In this document: in pieces, positions 1 through 11,859 of the stretch
Layout of the letters: the number at the start of each line of letters is the position of its first letter
Position numbering within the stretch: position 1 is the first letter of the stretch
Assembly: GCA_036346395.1 (NCBI GenBank)
Contig: CM070596.1
Span: 6,493,913 to 6,557,912, forward strand
Direction of reading: 5' to 3'
Origin: Hsuehochloa calcarea
Taxonomy: Eukaryota > Streptophyta > Magnoliopsida > Poales > Poaceae
DNA length: 64,000 nucleotides
Notes under the pieces: model-generated
The model's input: only the letters and a program-made list of their open reading frames with translations
Databases searched by the model: none
What the model was told of the DNA's origin: nothing
Position numbers and translations under genes: made by a program

Positions 1-540
1 CTGTGATAACAGGTGGTTATCACAGACGGTTTGTGAGCCGTCTGTGAAAAGTCATATCACAGATCGCTTTTGGCGGAAACCGTCTGCGATAGTAGGACTT
101 CACAGACAGTTTTAACAAAAAAAAACTATTTGTGATATGTAGGATATCACAGATAGTTTTAGGTAGAAATAGTCTGTGAAGTCCTACTATCACAGACGAT
201 TTTCACCAAAAACCATATGTGCTATTTAGGATATCACAGACGGTTTTGTGTGGAAACCGTCTGTGAATGTCTACTATCACAGATGGTTTATACAAAAAAA
301 TCGCCTATGATAGTAGGCCTTCATAGACGGTTTTTGATAGTAGCCGTCTGTGATATTCGACATGTCACAGACGGTTGTTGGTGGTAGCCATCTGTGATTG
401 GATATATATCACATACGGGTGTTAGTAGTAGCCGTCTGTGATTGTATACATATCACAGACGGTTGTTAGTAGTAGCCGTCTGTGAGTATCATTCACATAT
501 GGTTTATTTCATAAAACCGTCTGTCATAGTTCGTTCTATA
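1..540. repeat. CACTA subterminal repeat array (3' end of left-edge element)
   Basis: The stretch is a run of short inverted repeats of the form TCACAGACGGTT followed by AACCGTCTGTGA, separated by small loops. Each pair can fold into a hairpin. In CACTA (En/Spm) transposons such arrays lie just inside the terminal inverted repeats and are the binding sites of the TnpA-type protein. No CACTA terminus is visible, so the element continues left of the window. The motif is the same as at 4147-4620, 19452-21540, 47440-47800, 49840-50184 and 55310-55610, so these belong to one family group. Confidence 0.85.
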
Positions 541-739
541 CCTAATTATATTTTAATTTTTTGGCTAGCCTCAGGTAATACTAGCTATGCCATCTGAAAA
601 CAAGCAAGCAGAAAACAAATATATCACAATTGATTTGATATATAACAATTCAAAGTGATTTACAAACTCAATATCAACTACAAAGTCACTTTAATGATCT
701 AATTACAAAGTGATTTGATTACATCTCAAAGTGAATTAC
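541..739 (-). other. 3' non-coding tail of CACTA element
   Basis: This is AT-rich sequence between the subterminal array and the end of the minus-strand gene. It begins with a block containing TTGGCTAGCCTCAGG and CTAGC copies. The same block sits inside the array at 4655-4700, and a related GGCTAGC...GCTAGC block sits inside the right end of the complete CACTA at 49790. This marks it as the conserved 3' inner border of the family. No coding signal is seen. Confidence 0.55.
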
Positions 740-3721
740 AATAAATAAGAGTCGTCAATGTGAAACTCTCCACTCTCATTAATGATCTCCCCCGTTATGA
801 AGGTGGCGAGTCGTCCTCAAACTTCTACGAGTAAGTCCAGATCAAAGCTACTTTCTGGTATTTTCATGCCCTGTCTCTAGCAAGAGTAAAGTAGTAAGCA
901 TATATATATAAATTCATAATTATGAAACAATTATTAAGAGATTGACCTCTCGATCCTTCGGCTTAGCATTCGTGATTTCCAGCATATGACGACAAACATA
1001 GAATGCACATATATTACCTTGACGTAGTTGCTGGTGGCACTACAAAAATAGAAGTGTGATATAGGATATAGGTATAGTCAATTCGAAAGGCCAGGTTACG
1101 AAGTGTGAGCAGGTACCGGAAATCACATCCTGTGTCGCAGTTTGGTGTTTGGTTCATTGTGTGTCCCTCCATCGGCAACATAGGCGCTAAACAACCTATG
1201 TGATTCCAAAAATTTATCCTCAGACATTTCAAACGAACGAAGACTGCAATGGAGTTACGTGTGGAGAAAATAAGCATACCTTTGAGTACTTTTTGCACAA
1301 GGATGAAGTCGTGCTTGTTATTGACTAAAGAATCAAGGTATATTATCTTGTTCCACTTTGGTACAATGACTAGAAGGACCCAATACCATCTACTCATGTA
1401 TGTCACTTTAGTCATTAAACCTAAGTTCGTGTTGCGTATAATGAACAAATAAAATTTGTATAGCAAGTAGTGAAGCACTTACCCCTGGTTGTAGGGCACT
1501 AGTATGTAGTCCTTGTCGCTATGAGTATGCAATGAGTATGCAATCCCTTCATTATGTACTTCTCGACGTAGTTTGCGTCTTCGCAGATGCATTGCTCTGA
1601 GATCAAATGTGGGTCGAGGAAACCCACCCGTTGTCGCTATCGTCGGCATTGTTGAATCATGTATTTATACATAAACAATGAGATATGACATTTATCGGTA
1701 TTGCGTGAATGTAGTACTTGATTGTACACAATTAAAGTGTCCAACATTGTAGAATTGAGGCGTCGAGGGTGTCGAGGTTGAATAGATCAAATAAGTCTTC
1801 GAAGCACACGACAAAGTAGCCGATTTGTGGTGCAAATGGTTCTCATTATAGCTGACAGTGAATCCGGTAGGCCAGTCTTCCCTCGCCTCATCGGTCTGCT
1901 GCATATACCAGTCATGCAAAGTTTGGAAAGCCAAACCAATGTTGCATAATGTTGTGTGGAAACCAACGACATTCTAAGGGAGAATGTCCCGGGCTTATGA
2001 GGCACCTTAATCTTCTTCGATTTGACCTTAGCGCCTCGCGCGCTTATTGTCTTCCTGTAAGACGACTCGACAACCATTTCTTGTTTCTTCGGCGCCATCT
2101 CCACGGGTTCTGTCTCCACGGTACGGGATACGGAGGCCTTATGAAGCAGCACTTCAGGGTCCAAGGCGATGTTCCTCTTGGGTCACTGGATAAAGTGTAC
2201 ACAGCATCCCCTAGTGCTACGATGTCTTCGTTCGAGCTCTTCTCTGGCGGGATGGACATCAAATTATCATGTACCATGTCGGCCTAGACCTTAGCGTAAC
2301 CCTACATCAGCTGGGCACCATGCACCACTATCTCTTCGTGGCATGGAAACACCACCCCCCGCCCAGCCTCAACATGAATGGACCCAACCAGCACTTGGAG
2401 CCTGCAGGGCATGGGCACCTACAAAATGATACATAATTAGCTAAGGCGTCCTGCATGCCTATCTTTGGAGCATCCTAGAGATGTACATTACCTGAATGAG
2501 GTCAATAGGTAATTGGGAGTCACCAAGTTCAGGAAGTGCAGGCATGGACAAGACGCTACTCCGATGTTGAGGAGGACTGGCTATCAAAATCACACAGGTG
2601 TCTTGTGGCCGATTGAGGATTTGACTCATTTGTTCCTGCAATGCTGTTATCTATGCTTGAAATTGTGCAGTAATCTGTTCTTTAAAGTCCGCTTTCCACT
2701 GTTCTTTGCGCTCGGCCTTGGATCTCTTCCGACTCCTATACGCCTCGGAGTCGCGTGGGAATTCATGCTTCCAAGGTACGTAAACCCCAAGGTCCCGAGT
2801 GCGACCTGAGTGCTTCTTGTTTTTCAGTGCTGTGGATAGTATATCCTTCTCCCTGACTAGTTCGAAGGAGCCTTGGGATGATTCGGTACTCAATGTTTGA
2901 TGCAAGAGGTCATCATGTTATATTAGACCCTACGAAGTTATGGACTTATTAAAAACTAGGCAGTTCGACATATCTTACCATGTGTTGGCATACTTCCTCG
3001 TCTGCTGGGTTTGTGAAAGAGATGGAGCCCGACGATGTGGCCTTGGCACTCGCTCTTAACCAGTTTCGAGCGCACTCGCCTCTGATCTCGGCAAATGGTG
3101 GGGAGACCTCCAACTGGATTTTCAGATCGTCCTCACGCATCTATTGCGGGATTTTACCGCGTACCTAGGGGTGCCGTGTCTGTGGGGTGAATATTTTGTG
3201 CTTGGATAGCCTTGTGCGCAGCACTTTGCTGCTGAAATTCGTCCATTGTCTTCATCTACACAAAGGCGTCCCATGTATCCGACGACACGAAACTATACTT
3301 CGCGTAGGGCGCCTGATCCTTATTCACGTGCTCGTGACAAGCTTGCTCTTAAAGGTCATCCAAGCGTATGCCATCGCGAGGAACGCATGTCGTCGCACGA
3401 GTTTGGAGAATTATGGTGGGATCTCGAACGACGTTGTAATTTCAGCCCATAGCCGCGTTTCTCTTCGTCCATCACATTCTTCCATTTATGTGTGGTGGTG
3501 GGGACCCATTCCCTTGCAAGTATACCACAGGTTTTCTGGAATATTGTAGCTACTTTCTAGAGAAGCAGAGGAATCCTAGAGGGGCTGACGACCGTGATGG
3601 TCATTCTGTCCAGAAACATTTTTGATATTCCTTTGGCATGTCGCTTTGGTACCACTTTCCTTGGAGATCTTGATGCATTCGACGACGTCGATGACGGCGG
3701 GGAAGACGGTGCGGACGCCAT
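740..3721 (-). pseudogene. CACTA TNP1-like (Transposase_24 type) / C48 Ulp1-like protease gene, broken
   Basis: This is the second gene of a plant CACTA element, read right to left. The start at 3721 (reading MASAPSSPPSSTSSNASRSP) follows a TATA box and leader. A DNA-binding, coiled-coil part is seen at about 3140-2460, with a run including PWKHEFPRDSEAYRSRKRSK and a Gln-rich tail QWKADFKEQITAQFQA. A Ulp1/C48 cysteine-protease-like part follows at about 1934-950. It reads GFLDPHLISEQC, then, after an intron-like gap, WYWVLLVIVPKWNKIIYLDS, then CAFYVCRHML, which carries the likely catalytic Cys. Where the family has His-Trp the copy has Tyr-Trp, so the catalytic His is lost. Several stops and frameshifts break the frame. 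Some breaks are introns, for example a GT donor after DLIQ near 2490. It is not expected to be functional. Family assignment is good; exact exon limits are uncertain. Confidence 0.7.
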
Positions 3722-3894
3722 CTCGTTTACTTGTTATCTTGCAAGATTAACAAAGCAATATCTTCTTAGGGTCAATCAAAACAACACAATTTGAAACTTC
3801 TTCTGGCACAATCCAGAGCGGTGATCGTACCTTGACGGGAAGCGTGGACGAAGAGGTAGTCGAGGTTGGGTGAGCGAGGCATCATTAAGGTTTG

Positions 3895-4043
3895 GGGATG
3901 ACACCGGCGAGGGGAGGAGGTCGGGGGTCGCAGAGGGATGATGTTGGCGCGGGGAGGAGGCCGGGGGTCGCAGAGGGATGATGCCGGCACGGGGAGGAGG
4001 TCGGGGGTCGCAGAGGGATGATGCCGGCGCGGGGAGGAGGTTG
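3895..4043. repeat. 40-bp minisatellite in the leader of the TNP1-like gene
   Basis: A 40-bp unit is repeated about 3.7 times. The string CAGAGGGATG recurs at 3931, 3971 and 4011, and each unit contains GGGGAGGAGG. It lies between the TATA box at 4135 and the start codon at 3721, so it would be transcribed as part of the 5' leader. Long ORFs over this stretch come from the repeat and are not credible proteins. Confidence 0.8.
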
Positions 4044-4134
4044 ATCGGAAGTCGCAGAGTAGCTTTGAGGAGTAATAACGCAAACCCGGAGAGTAGCTCT
4101 GAGGAGTAAGGACTCAAACCCTAGCAGAGCCCCC

Positions 4135-4142
4135 TATTTATA
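4135..4142 (-). promoter_or_regulatory. TATA box of the TNP1-like gene
   Basis: On the minus strand the sequence reads TATAAATAGG, followed by a CTAGGGTTTGAG leader. It sits directly inside the subterminal repeat array, as expected for the CACTA promoter, about 415 bp upstream of the start codon at 3721. Confidence 0.6.
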
Positions 4143-4146
4143 AATG

Positions 4147-4620
4147 TATATCACAGACGGTTCTCTAAAAGAATCGTCTATGATATCATATATCACAGAT
4201 AGTTATATTAAAGAACTGTCTGTGATATGTATACGATCAGGGGGTGGGTGGTTATAGTAAAGTAGCTTATCATAGACGGTTCTATCTGTGATAAGATCTA
4301 GGCAAGCTATGACCACCCCTAGCTTATCATAGACGGATCTATTATAGAACCATCTGTGATAATCTCTGTGGTCGTAGGCAAGCTATGACCACCCCCTGGT
4401 CATAGGCATATCACAGATAGTTCTATTTGAAGACCGTCTGCGAATAGTGAGCATATCCTAGACGGTTATGATTAAGAACTGTGTGTGATAAGTATCACAT
4501 ACATTTCTATTACAGAACCGTCTGTGATGCTCAGCGCAAGAATTTTTGGACGCGTGCGCGGGAGGCAAATTTTTTTGGCTCCTTAATTAGGAATCGTTGT
4601 GCTACATATATCACAGATGG
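4147..4620. repeat. Internal block of CACTA subterminal repeats between the two genes
   Basis: Hairpin repeats of the ACAGACGG/CCGTCTGT type fill this stretch, mixed with two copies of a motif containing AGGCAAGCTATGACCACCCC. The block forms the upstream region of the TNP1-like gene on the left. On the right it is followed by the same GGCTAGCCTCAGG border block that lies inside the 3' array at 540. That pattern suggests the 5' end of one element abuts the 3' end of another. No CACTA terminus or TSD is recognisable here. Confidence 0.75.
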
Positions 4621-4859
4621 TGTGTTACACTAAACCACCTAATTACTATTCTGTTTTTCGGCTAGCCTCAGGAAATGCTAGCCGTGCCCTCTGAAAACAA
4701 TAAAGCAAATACAATCACAGATGGACTAATTTCTTAATTAGTGAATCAATTACAATGGAATAATTCCTTAATTACATGCGCCGAGTTTCTTAATTACAAT
4801 GGAATAATTTTTCAAATAGGTGTTCATTACACTTGGTTATTTCGTTTTAAAAAAACAGC

Positions 4860-7800
4860 CATTCACGATGATCGAACAACATATAGCTAGCTTCCTCACT
4901 TAGTTCTTCCTCGAGCTTGATATCGTCTCCGAAAGGAGAAAACTCATCAAATTGATTGTACTTTTCCTCTTTCACGACATTCTCAACTCCAACAATAATT
5001 CTTTTCATGAAGAACTACGTGGCGGTTCTTATTTGCTGGGTCCTTTTCATAAAAATTTGAACAACTTGTTTAGTGAGTACGAATAGTTCATCCTTGTATC
5101 CGGCACATTCGAGGTCCACAGTAGTAACGTCGTACTTGTCGACCTTCACACCCTGTGGAAGTTTGACCCAATAGCACCGAAACAGGCGGATCTTGAAAAG
5201 TACATAGTTGAGCTCCCAAATCTCCTCTACGAACCCATACTAGGAGCTCAACCCAGAGGTATTGAATTGCTCGTGAAACGCATCTATGCGGACACCTTTG
5301 TTTTGGACTATGCTCTTCCTATCCTGAGCTGTCGTATAAAATGTGTACCCATTTATATCGTATCCTTGCCATGTCACAATTATAAATTTTAGACTTTTTA
5401 CCAACCATGGCAACATATCATCACTTGATGACGCCCTTCCAGTGAATCGTACCTTTAACCATTCATTGAACCAGCGGTTGTGCTCTCTCGTGATCCAAAC
5501 CTCCGACCGGTCTGGATTCTGTTGGTGTAGCATGTCTTTGTGCTCGTCGATGTACGAGAACACTTGGGTCATGTATTGCAAGACTGTGAAATGGGCTTGA
5601 GCATACGCGTCGAAATTGGGAGTGATTGTTTTCCTTCTGATGGTCCCGATACCCTCCAGCCTCCCCTCGTGATGAGATAGAGACACCTATCGGTTCCACC
5701 TGAGCCATGTAGTCGACGTAAAACTCAATGATATCTTCGGTTGCATAACCTTCGATGATGCAACCCTCAGCCCGAAATTGATTTTGTACATAGAACTTGA
5801 GAATCCCCATATACCTCTCTAACGGGTACATATGACGTAGGAACATAGAGCCGCATATATTTATCTCTTTCACAAGGTGAACAATGAGATGGACCATGAT
5901 ATCGAAAAATGACAGAGGAAAATACATCTCAAGATGACATAGAGTCGTCACCACCTCAGCCTGCAGAGCATCTAGTCTTCGGGATCGATGACCTTTTGAA
6001 TAATTGAGTTAAAGAAATAACACAGCCTTGCGATTACCACTTAGATCTTGTTCGGCAAAATACTTCTAATTGCAACAGAAAGCATTTGTGTCATCAGCAC
6101 ATGACAATCATGAGACTTCATACCAATTAATTTCAAATCTTCATACAAACAAGTTTCTTCATGCCGGCGGAGTAACCGGATGGAACTTTCACATTATGTA
6201 AGCTCTGACACAATTCCTTTCTCTCGGCCATGGACAGAGTGTAGCAAGCTGAGGGAAGGTATGTTCGTCCTTTATCGGTCTCTTTCGGTGCTAACATGGT
6301 CCTTATGTTCATATCATATAAGTCACGTGGTGTGTTGACACCATTCTTTGCTTTGTCATGAATGTTCAGTAATAGACCAATCTATCTATCACATACATTC
6401 TTCTCCAAATGCATAACCTCGATGCAATGGTGGACTTCTAAGTATTCTAAAAAAGGTAAGTCCCAAAAAATTGATCGCTTCTTCCAGATGTTCTTCTGAC
6501 CGTCCTCAATTTACGTCCCTTTCGAAGCACAACATCGATATCCTTAACCATATCATAGATCTCTTTCCCTTTAAAAGCACTTGAAGATGAACCGTCCTCA
6601 TTATTTTCGTCGAATTGTTTCTTCATCTTGCGGTATGGGTGATACCTGGGAAGGAACCTACGGTGACGCATGTACACAGTTTTGCGCGAGTTCTTCAGCC
6701 ACACACTCTCGGTATCATGTAAGCAGTGCAGGCATGCTTTGGCTCCTTTTGTACTGAACCCCGACAGGTTACCAAGGGCAGAAAAATCATTGATGGTGCA
6801 GAACAACATGACGCGTAAAGTAAAGTTCTCTCATTTGTCCGCATCCCAGACTTGTACCCCTTCGTTCCATAGTGTCACAAGACCTTTTAGCAATAGTGCT
6901 AGATACACATCAATATCGTTCCTAGGTTGCTTCGACCCTTGGATAAGCAGTGACATCAAAATGTACTTCTGCTTCATACACAACCAAGGAGGAAGGTTGT
7001 ACATACATAGATTTATGGGCCAGGTGCTACGTCGTCTGCTCATATTACCAAAAGGATTCATTCCATCTGTACTCAACCCAAACCTTATATTTCTCGATTC
7101 TGCACCGAAGTCTTCAAAACACCTATCAAAATTTCTCCACTTGGCAGAATCAGTAGGGTGTCTTATCTTTCCATCTTTCTTACGCTCCTCCAAGTGCCAA
7201 CGTAACAATCTTGCGTCTTTTGGTTCGCAAATAAACGCTTCAAAAGGAGAATTATATGTAGATACCGCAACACCTTAGCAGGAGGTCCTTGCTTCACCTC
7301 GATGCCCTCGCCGTCATCGGAGTGATTCTTATACTTGTATCGGGATGCTTTGCACACCGAAATACATGCATGTCTGCATACTCTTTACGGTAGATGATAC
7401 AATCATTCGGGTATGCAAGTATTCTTTCTACTTCCATTCTCAATGGACAAAGAACATTCTTGGCTTTGGTAGGTGGATGTCTGCTAGGAGACCTAGTAAC
7501 ACCGTGAAACTCTTATCGGACCAACCATTGTTTGCCTTCAATTTCAGCAGTTCAAGCATGGATGACAACCATGTGTATTCCGACTTGCAGCCCAGGAACA
7601 AAGGTTTCGCCGAATCCTCCATTAAGCCCTCGAATTTATTAAACTCTCTCTCACTATAGTCCCTTCTGCATCGCGTAGCATCTGATCTAGATTATCATCG
7701 TGCGACCTACCCTCATCGAAAGCACAGTCCACATCCGACAAGATATCGTTGTCTCCCTCGAAGATGTTACTACCTTTCAGTATAATCTGCTCTTCACTGT

Positions 7801-8029
7801 GACTGGTCCAACATGTATACTCCTTTTTGAAACTCCTTTGAATCAAGTAACATTCGATCTGCGCCGGGTTGGTAAATATTTTCAGATTATCGTAATCAAT
7901 GCATGGGCAATACATAAATTTTATCCCCTTTTTCAACATATCATGCTCAGCGGCTCTTCTGAAAGTAGACACGCCATCAATGTACTCTTCACTCACACAG
8001 TTCTGAACGTACATCCAGCTTCGGTCCAT
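4860..8029 (-). pseudogene. TNP2-type CACTA transposase, broken
   Basis: This is the main transposase of a CACTA element, read right to left. In order the translation shows a transposase-associated domain (MDRSWMYVQNCVSEEYIDGV, then CPCIDY) at about 8029-7650. The Transposase_21 region spans about 7360-6450 and includes FGLSTDGMNPFGNM, CMYNLPPWLCMKQKYILMSL and MLFCTINDFSALGNLSG. A DUF4218-like region lies at about 5954-5700 (FFDIMVHLIVHLVKEI, MYPLERYMG). A DUF4216-like region lies at about 5700-4870 (REHNRWFNEWL, VKLPQGVKVDKYDVTTVD). The frame is interrupted about six times, so no full-length protein can be made as it stands. The start at 8029 is the first Met of the conserved N-terminal motif. 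It is paired with the TNP1-like gene downstream on the same strand. Confidence 0.85.
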
Positions 8030-8443
8030 CTGTGCTACGCACGTAACAAATTATAGATTAATGCATGCAGCTATACAATACATGGCAAGTCAATGTATAT
8101 ATACATGATGCTCGATCATTGTTCTATATATTGTAAATCTTAGCTGCCAATTAATAACCTCTCCTTGGATGATAAACCTAGATTATATAATTCATATAAC
8201 TAGAATCAAATACTAAACTTAGATCACCAAGAATAAATAGATCTACAAGCACACACTTGCAAATCTACTGTATTTAATTCTTTCACTGAACGCCCTAGTG
8301 CCGGTTGCCTCCTTCAAAGCAGCCGCGTGCCCAGATGGTTCTGTCTGGAGTCACTATGGACAGATCTGTCTAGAGTCGATTGGGACGACCAGATATTTAA
8401 TTGCGCATATCACAGACCGTTCTTAAAAAGAAATGTCTGTGAT
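8030..8443 (-). promoter_or_regulatory. 5' leader and first subterminal repeats of the TNP2 CACTA element
   Basis: On the minus strand this reads from a subterminal hairpin (8408-8443) through a leader containing ATTTAAATATCTGGTCGTCC, GATCTAAGTTTAG and AT-rich intron-like sequence to the TNP2 start. Related leader copies lie at 19640, 20490, 20650 and 21395, and a near-identical one at 17355-17819. The leader ends abruptly at 8443, where a retrotransposon has inserted at GTGAT. Confidence 0.65.
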
Positions 8444-10079
8444 TGAAGGACCGAAATGGCAACAGAGGGGGGGTGAATGGTGCCTTAAAATTAAGAACTC
8501 CCCTTTAATGTATTTAAACAAGATCTACAAAACCCTCTCAAGAAGAGTAAAACAAAATCAGAGAACTAAAACAGTTTGATGCATTACATCAAAAATCGGA
8601 AGTTCCGATTCTACCCGTCGGTAGTTCCGCACTCCGGTAGTTCCGGAGTTAGTGCGGAAGTTCCGCCTGCGGTAGTTCCGCCTTAGACAATGGGAAGTTC
8701 CGATTGTCCCGACCAAGAAACGATCTTCGGGTTTTCCCAAAAATCCAAAATGCTAAATCTTGAATGCTCTTCTCGAGTCAAGTTTCACAGACATCATCCT
8801 AAACACCATCTTGACCTTATGGAGAAGAATCGCAAACAAAGATTCAATAATCAAGCCAAAAACGGATTTCTTGAAGAAGGGGCAAGAAAGACCAAAACCC
8901 ACAATAAATGAGATTCTCAGATTCTTAGCTTATGAAACTTTGAGGATGCAATAGCAATATCAAAACGACTCTAGATATCAAGTTTCAAGCTATTTCATAG
9001 GACGAATCAAAAGATACATCAAAACCCTAAATATTCAACAAGAACAGGAAGGGAATAAGAGAGGCACAAACAAGTAATCAAAAACCCTCAGAGTTTCATT
9101 GATAGAGATCAAAAGATTACAGAGGAAACACAGAGGAATGATTACAAGGATTTTCAGTTCATTCTCTCCAAACCAACAAACTCTCAAAAAGCAAAACAAA
9201 ACATTTAGCTAGAGCTAACCCTAATTTTCTCTCTCCAAGTCTAACCCTAACAACAGGGGTTCAGCTCTATTTATAGCCTTTGCTTAATGGGCCTCCAACC
9301 CATTAAGCCCGCTACACCCGAACTGAACCGCCTCCACTTGTGCCGCTTTGCGAACCGTTTCGCCCCTTGCACACCTTCTGGAAGCCTCCCGTACGCCTTG
9401 CTGTCCTTGACACGCAACCACCTCAAGATTCACGCCGTCTTCGACACATCCCGACCGTTCTGACCTCAACGCCGCCTGCGCCTAGTCCGATCACCTCGTG
9501 TCTCGCCACGACTTCGTCTCGATGTCCTGCAGTCAACACAGACAAAAACACATCACATAGCATTGCACAATATCATAGCATCAACATTTGTATAAGACTC
9601 AAACTCATACAAAATCAAAATCACAAATTATCCTTCTCTGCGAGTTACGACACAATCGGAAGTTCCGCATTTACCACAAATGGAAGTTCCGATTTAAAAC
9701 GTCCGCGCTGTCGAGATTAGCGGAAGTTCCGCGCTTAACATTGCGGAACTTCCGATCTTCGGAACATCCGCCTTTCCAATTTTTCAAATCCGATTATCGT
9801 CTCAGAGGAACACTCAACGTCAGTTTTATCGGACACTCCGCTACCCCAGGTGCGGAAGTTCCGATTTCCTTCAGCCGAACTCAAAACCCAGGTTAATCGG
9901 AAGTTCCTATTTCCAACGCCGGTAGTTCCGATTATCGGAACTTCCGCGACATACACATGATAGTTCCGATTATCTGTTTGACGTGAAGCAGTCCAAACCG
10001 AAAAACTCAACTTTCAAACATTTAACAAGCTGTCAAATAATCATCACTCAGAATGGAGGACCTCTCACATGGTCTCTCA
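8444..10079 (-). repeat. 3' LTR of the copia element
   Basis: The limits are TGAAGG...CTCTCA. A TATA box (minus strand TATAAATA) is at 9268-9275. Two clusters of imperfect palindromes CGGAAGTTCCG lie near the ends of the LTR, at about 8605-8700 and 9655-9970. ORFs across this LTR, such as the one around 9340-9720, are not genes. Confidence 0.9.
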
Positions 10080-10097
10080 ATCTCCCCCTTGATGAGT
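10080..10097 (-). promoter_or_regulatory. Polypurine tract of the copia element
   Basis: The minus strand reads ATCAAGGGGGAGAT immediately before the LTR start TGAGAGACC. This is the plus-strand primer site of an LTR retrotransposon and fixes both the LTR edge and the orientation. Confidence 0.8.
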
Positions 10098-11850
10098 ATA
10101 TTGACAATCACCGAAAAAGCATAAGATGAGTTTGAGTTTAAAATCAACCAAGGTCTAAACAAGAGTAGTTAAGCTCAAGACCATGTTGACAAAAGAGAAA
10201 GACTTGAGATGAGATGAAAGAGCAATTTTCGCACAAAACTCAAGGCTTTTCTCCAGAAGGCTTTTTCTCTCCAAAATTCTCCCCCTTTGGCAATAAAATC
10301 ATCAAGATGTAGAAAAGGGAGGAAAAGGCTATATGATGTTCATTTTAAGCATTAAGAGCCATGTAGATTATCCAAAATGACTATTAGAGAATTACACCAA
10401 GCCATAACACAGAAGAATGCTATCAAGATCATGACAATTGATGTATAGAATAGCTAAGACAGAAAATCAATAATCTGATTAATGATCCAATTCTTTAGCA
10501 AGTCAATTAAACCAAGATTGCAGTCTAGCTAAAGGTATCCAAGGATGATACAAGCCATGTCAAATAATCTAAGTTGAACCAAGAAGACTCATATCGAACA
10601 GTTTAGAGAGCTACCAGTTGAAGAAAGACTCATTTTATCCAGAACTTGGTCTTTTTAATGATAAGCAATTTTAGCACATTTTTCTTTTTACAAGGCTTTT
10701 ATGGTTTTATCTCGATAAAGCAAGCTCGGACTAGGTGCCATCCACAACTGCCTCCTGAGCTTCAACCATTTTTCAAATTGTAACCATGTGCTAGATCCCA
10801 AGCCTTATGCGACCACTCCAAGCAACAGACTTAAGGAGGTGATCTTAGGTCATCCAAGGCTCCCCCTGAGTTCATGCCTAGTGCAATGGCGAGCAGTCTC
10901 ATGAGAAAGATTTGGTGAGATCAGTTTTTTCGCATAAAAGAGATCATTTTGCTTTTGAAGTTTTTAGACCAATGCTTTTAAAGATAAGTCAAGTTTTCTT
11001 AACAAACGACATAGCTTACTCAAAAGTTCAAAGGAGATACAAGACTCAACTCACCTACTTGACATGGCGAAAATCATAAAAGGATAGCTTCAACGAGACT
11101 AGTCTCAAGAGCTATCATGACAAAATTTTAATTCAAGTTTAGCATTTTTTAATCACCTTAGCATGGCAAAGACTAAACTACACATAAAAAGTCATGATAG
11201 ATCTAGCAGTTTAGCATAAATCATGGCAAGATGTAAAACAGTGACCACAGATCATAAGGGATAATAAACAGGGCTCCATTTGAATATAATGCAATGCAGG
11301 ATGAAATGCACTAAAAACCAGATTCCCTTCAGAATGAGATGCATCTTTTAATTCAGGTTGAGTTATGACAAATTTAAGAAATGGAATAACCAAGAAGAAC
11401 TCCCCCGAACCAAAGGAACAAAAAAGAGAATCGATAAGAAAAAAACAGAAAAGGCAGTCCTTTAGAGCATAGAGAAAACTATCGCTCAGACGGTTCTTAT
11501 CTACCCCATATGATTCTAGGACTATCAATTTGAACAACTCATATACTAAGGAGCAAACAACTGCCTGTCTACCCAAGGGTGGCCCGACCCTGCTAGAACC
11601 TATAAGAAGTGAGTAAGCTCTACTTAGAGAAGGAAGAGACAGCTAATAAGAAGCATCCTAGAAGCACAAGATAAGAAATAGCAGTCAAAGCAATTTGGCA
11701 AGAGAACCACTCTAACCTATGCTGGAAGGACTTCGACCCAAAATATTAAAAGAAATGCAACGAGAAAGGAGTAATAGTATAAATATAATATAATACCGTA
11801 GTAGCACATAGCTCCCCTCACAACAAATCAGTAAGGACAAACCACCCCAA
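10098..11850. other. Non-coding 3' internal region of the copia element
   Basis: About 1.75 kb lies between the end of pol and the polypurine tract. It is AT-rich with no conserved protein motif on either strand; ORFs such as the one at 11211-11576 match nothing I recognise. Some SIRE-like copia elements carry an envelope-like ORF at this place, but I cannot see one here. Confidence 0.5.
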
Positions 11851-11859
11851 GCTCTCCCA

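Noticed and set aside
1..540. CRISPR-like regularly spaced repeats
   Set aside because: The repeats are inverted pairs with variable spacing and match CACTA subterminal hairpins found five more times in the window; the context is eukaryotic.
1038..1050. CACTACAAAAATA resembling a CACTA terminus
   Set aside because: It lies inside the C48 gene remnant, has no subterminal repeats beside it and no partner or TSD.
3772..4117. Two overlapping Pro-rich minus-strand ORFs
   Set aside because: They are translations of the 40-bp minisatellite in the leader.
11211..11576. 121-codon minus-strand ORF where an envelope-like gene could sit
   Set aside because: No signal peptide, coiled coil or fusion-like segment can be argued; hydrophobic runs look like AT-rich chance.
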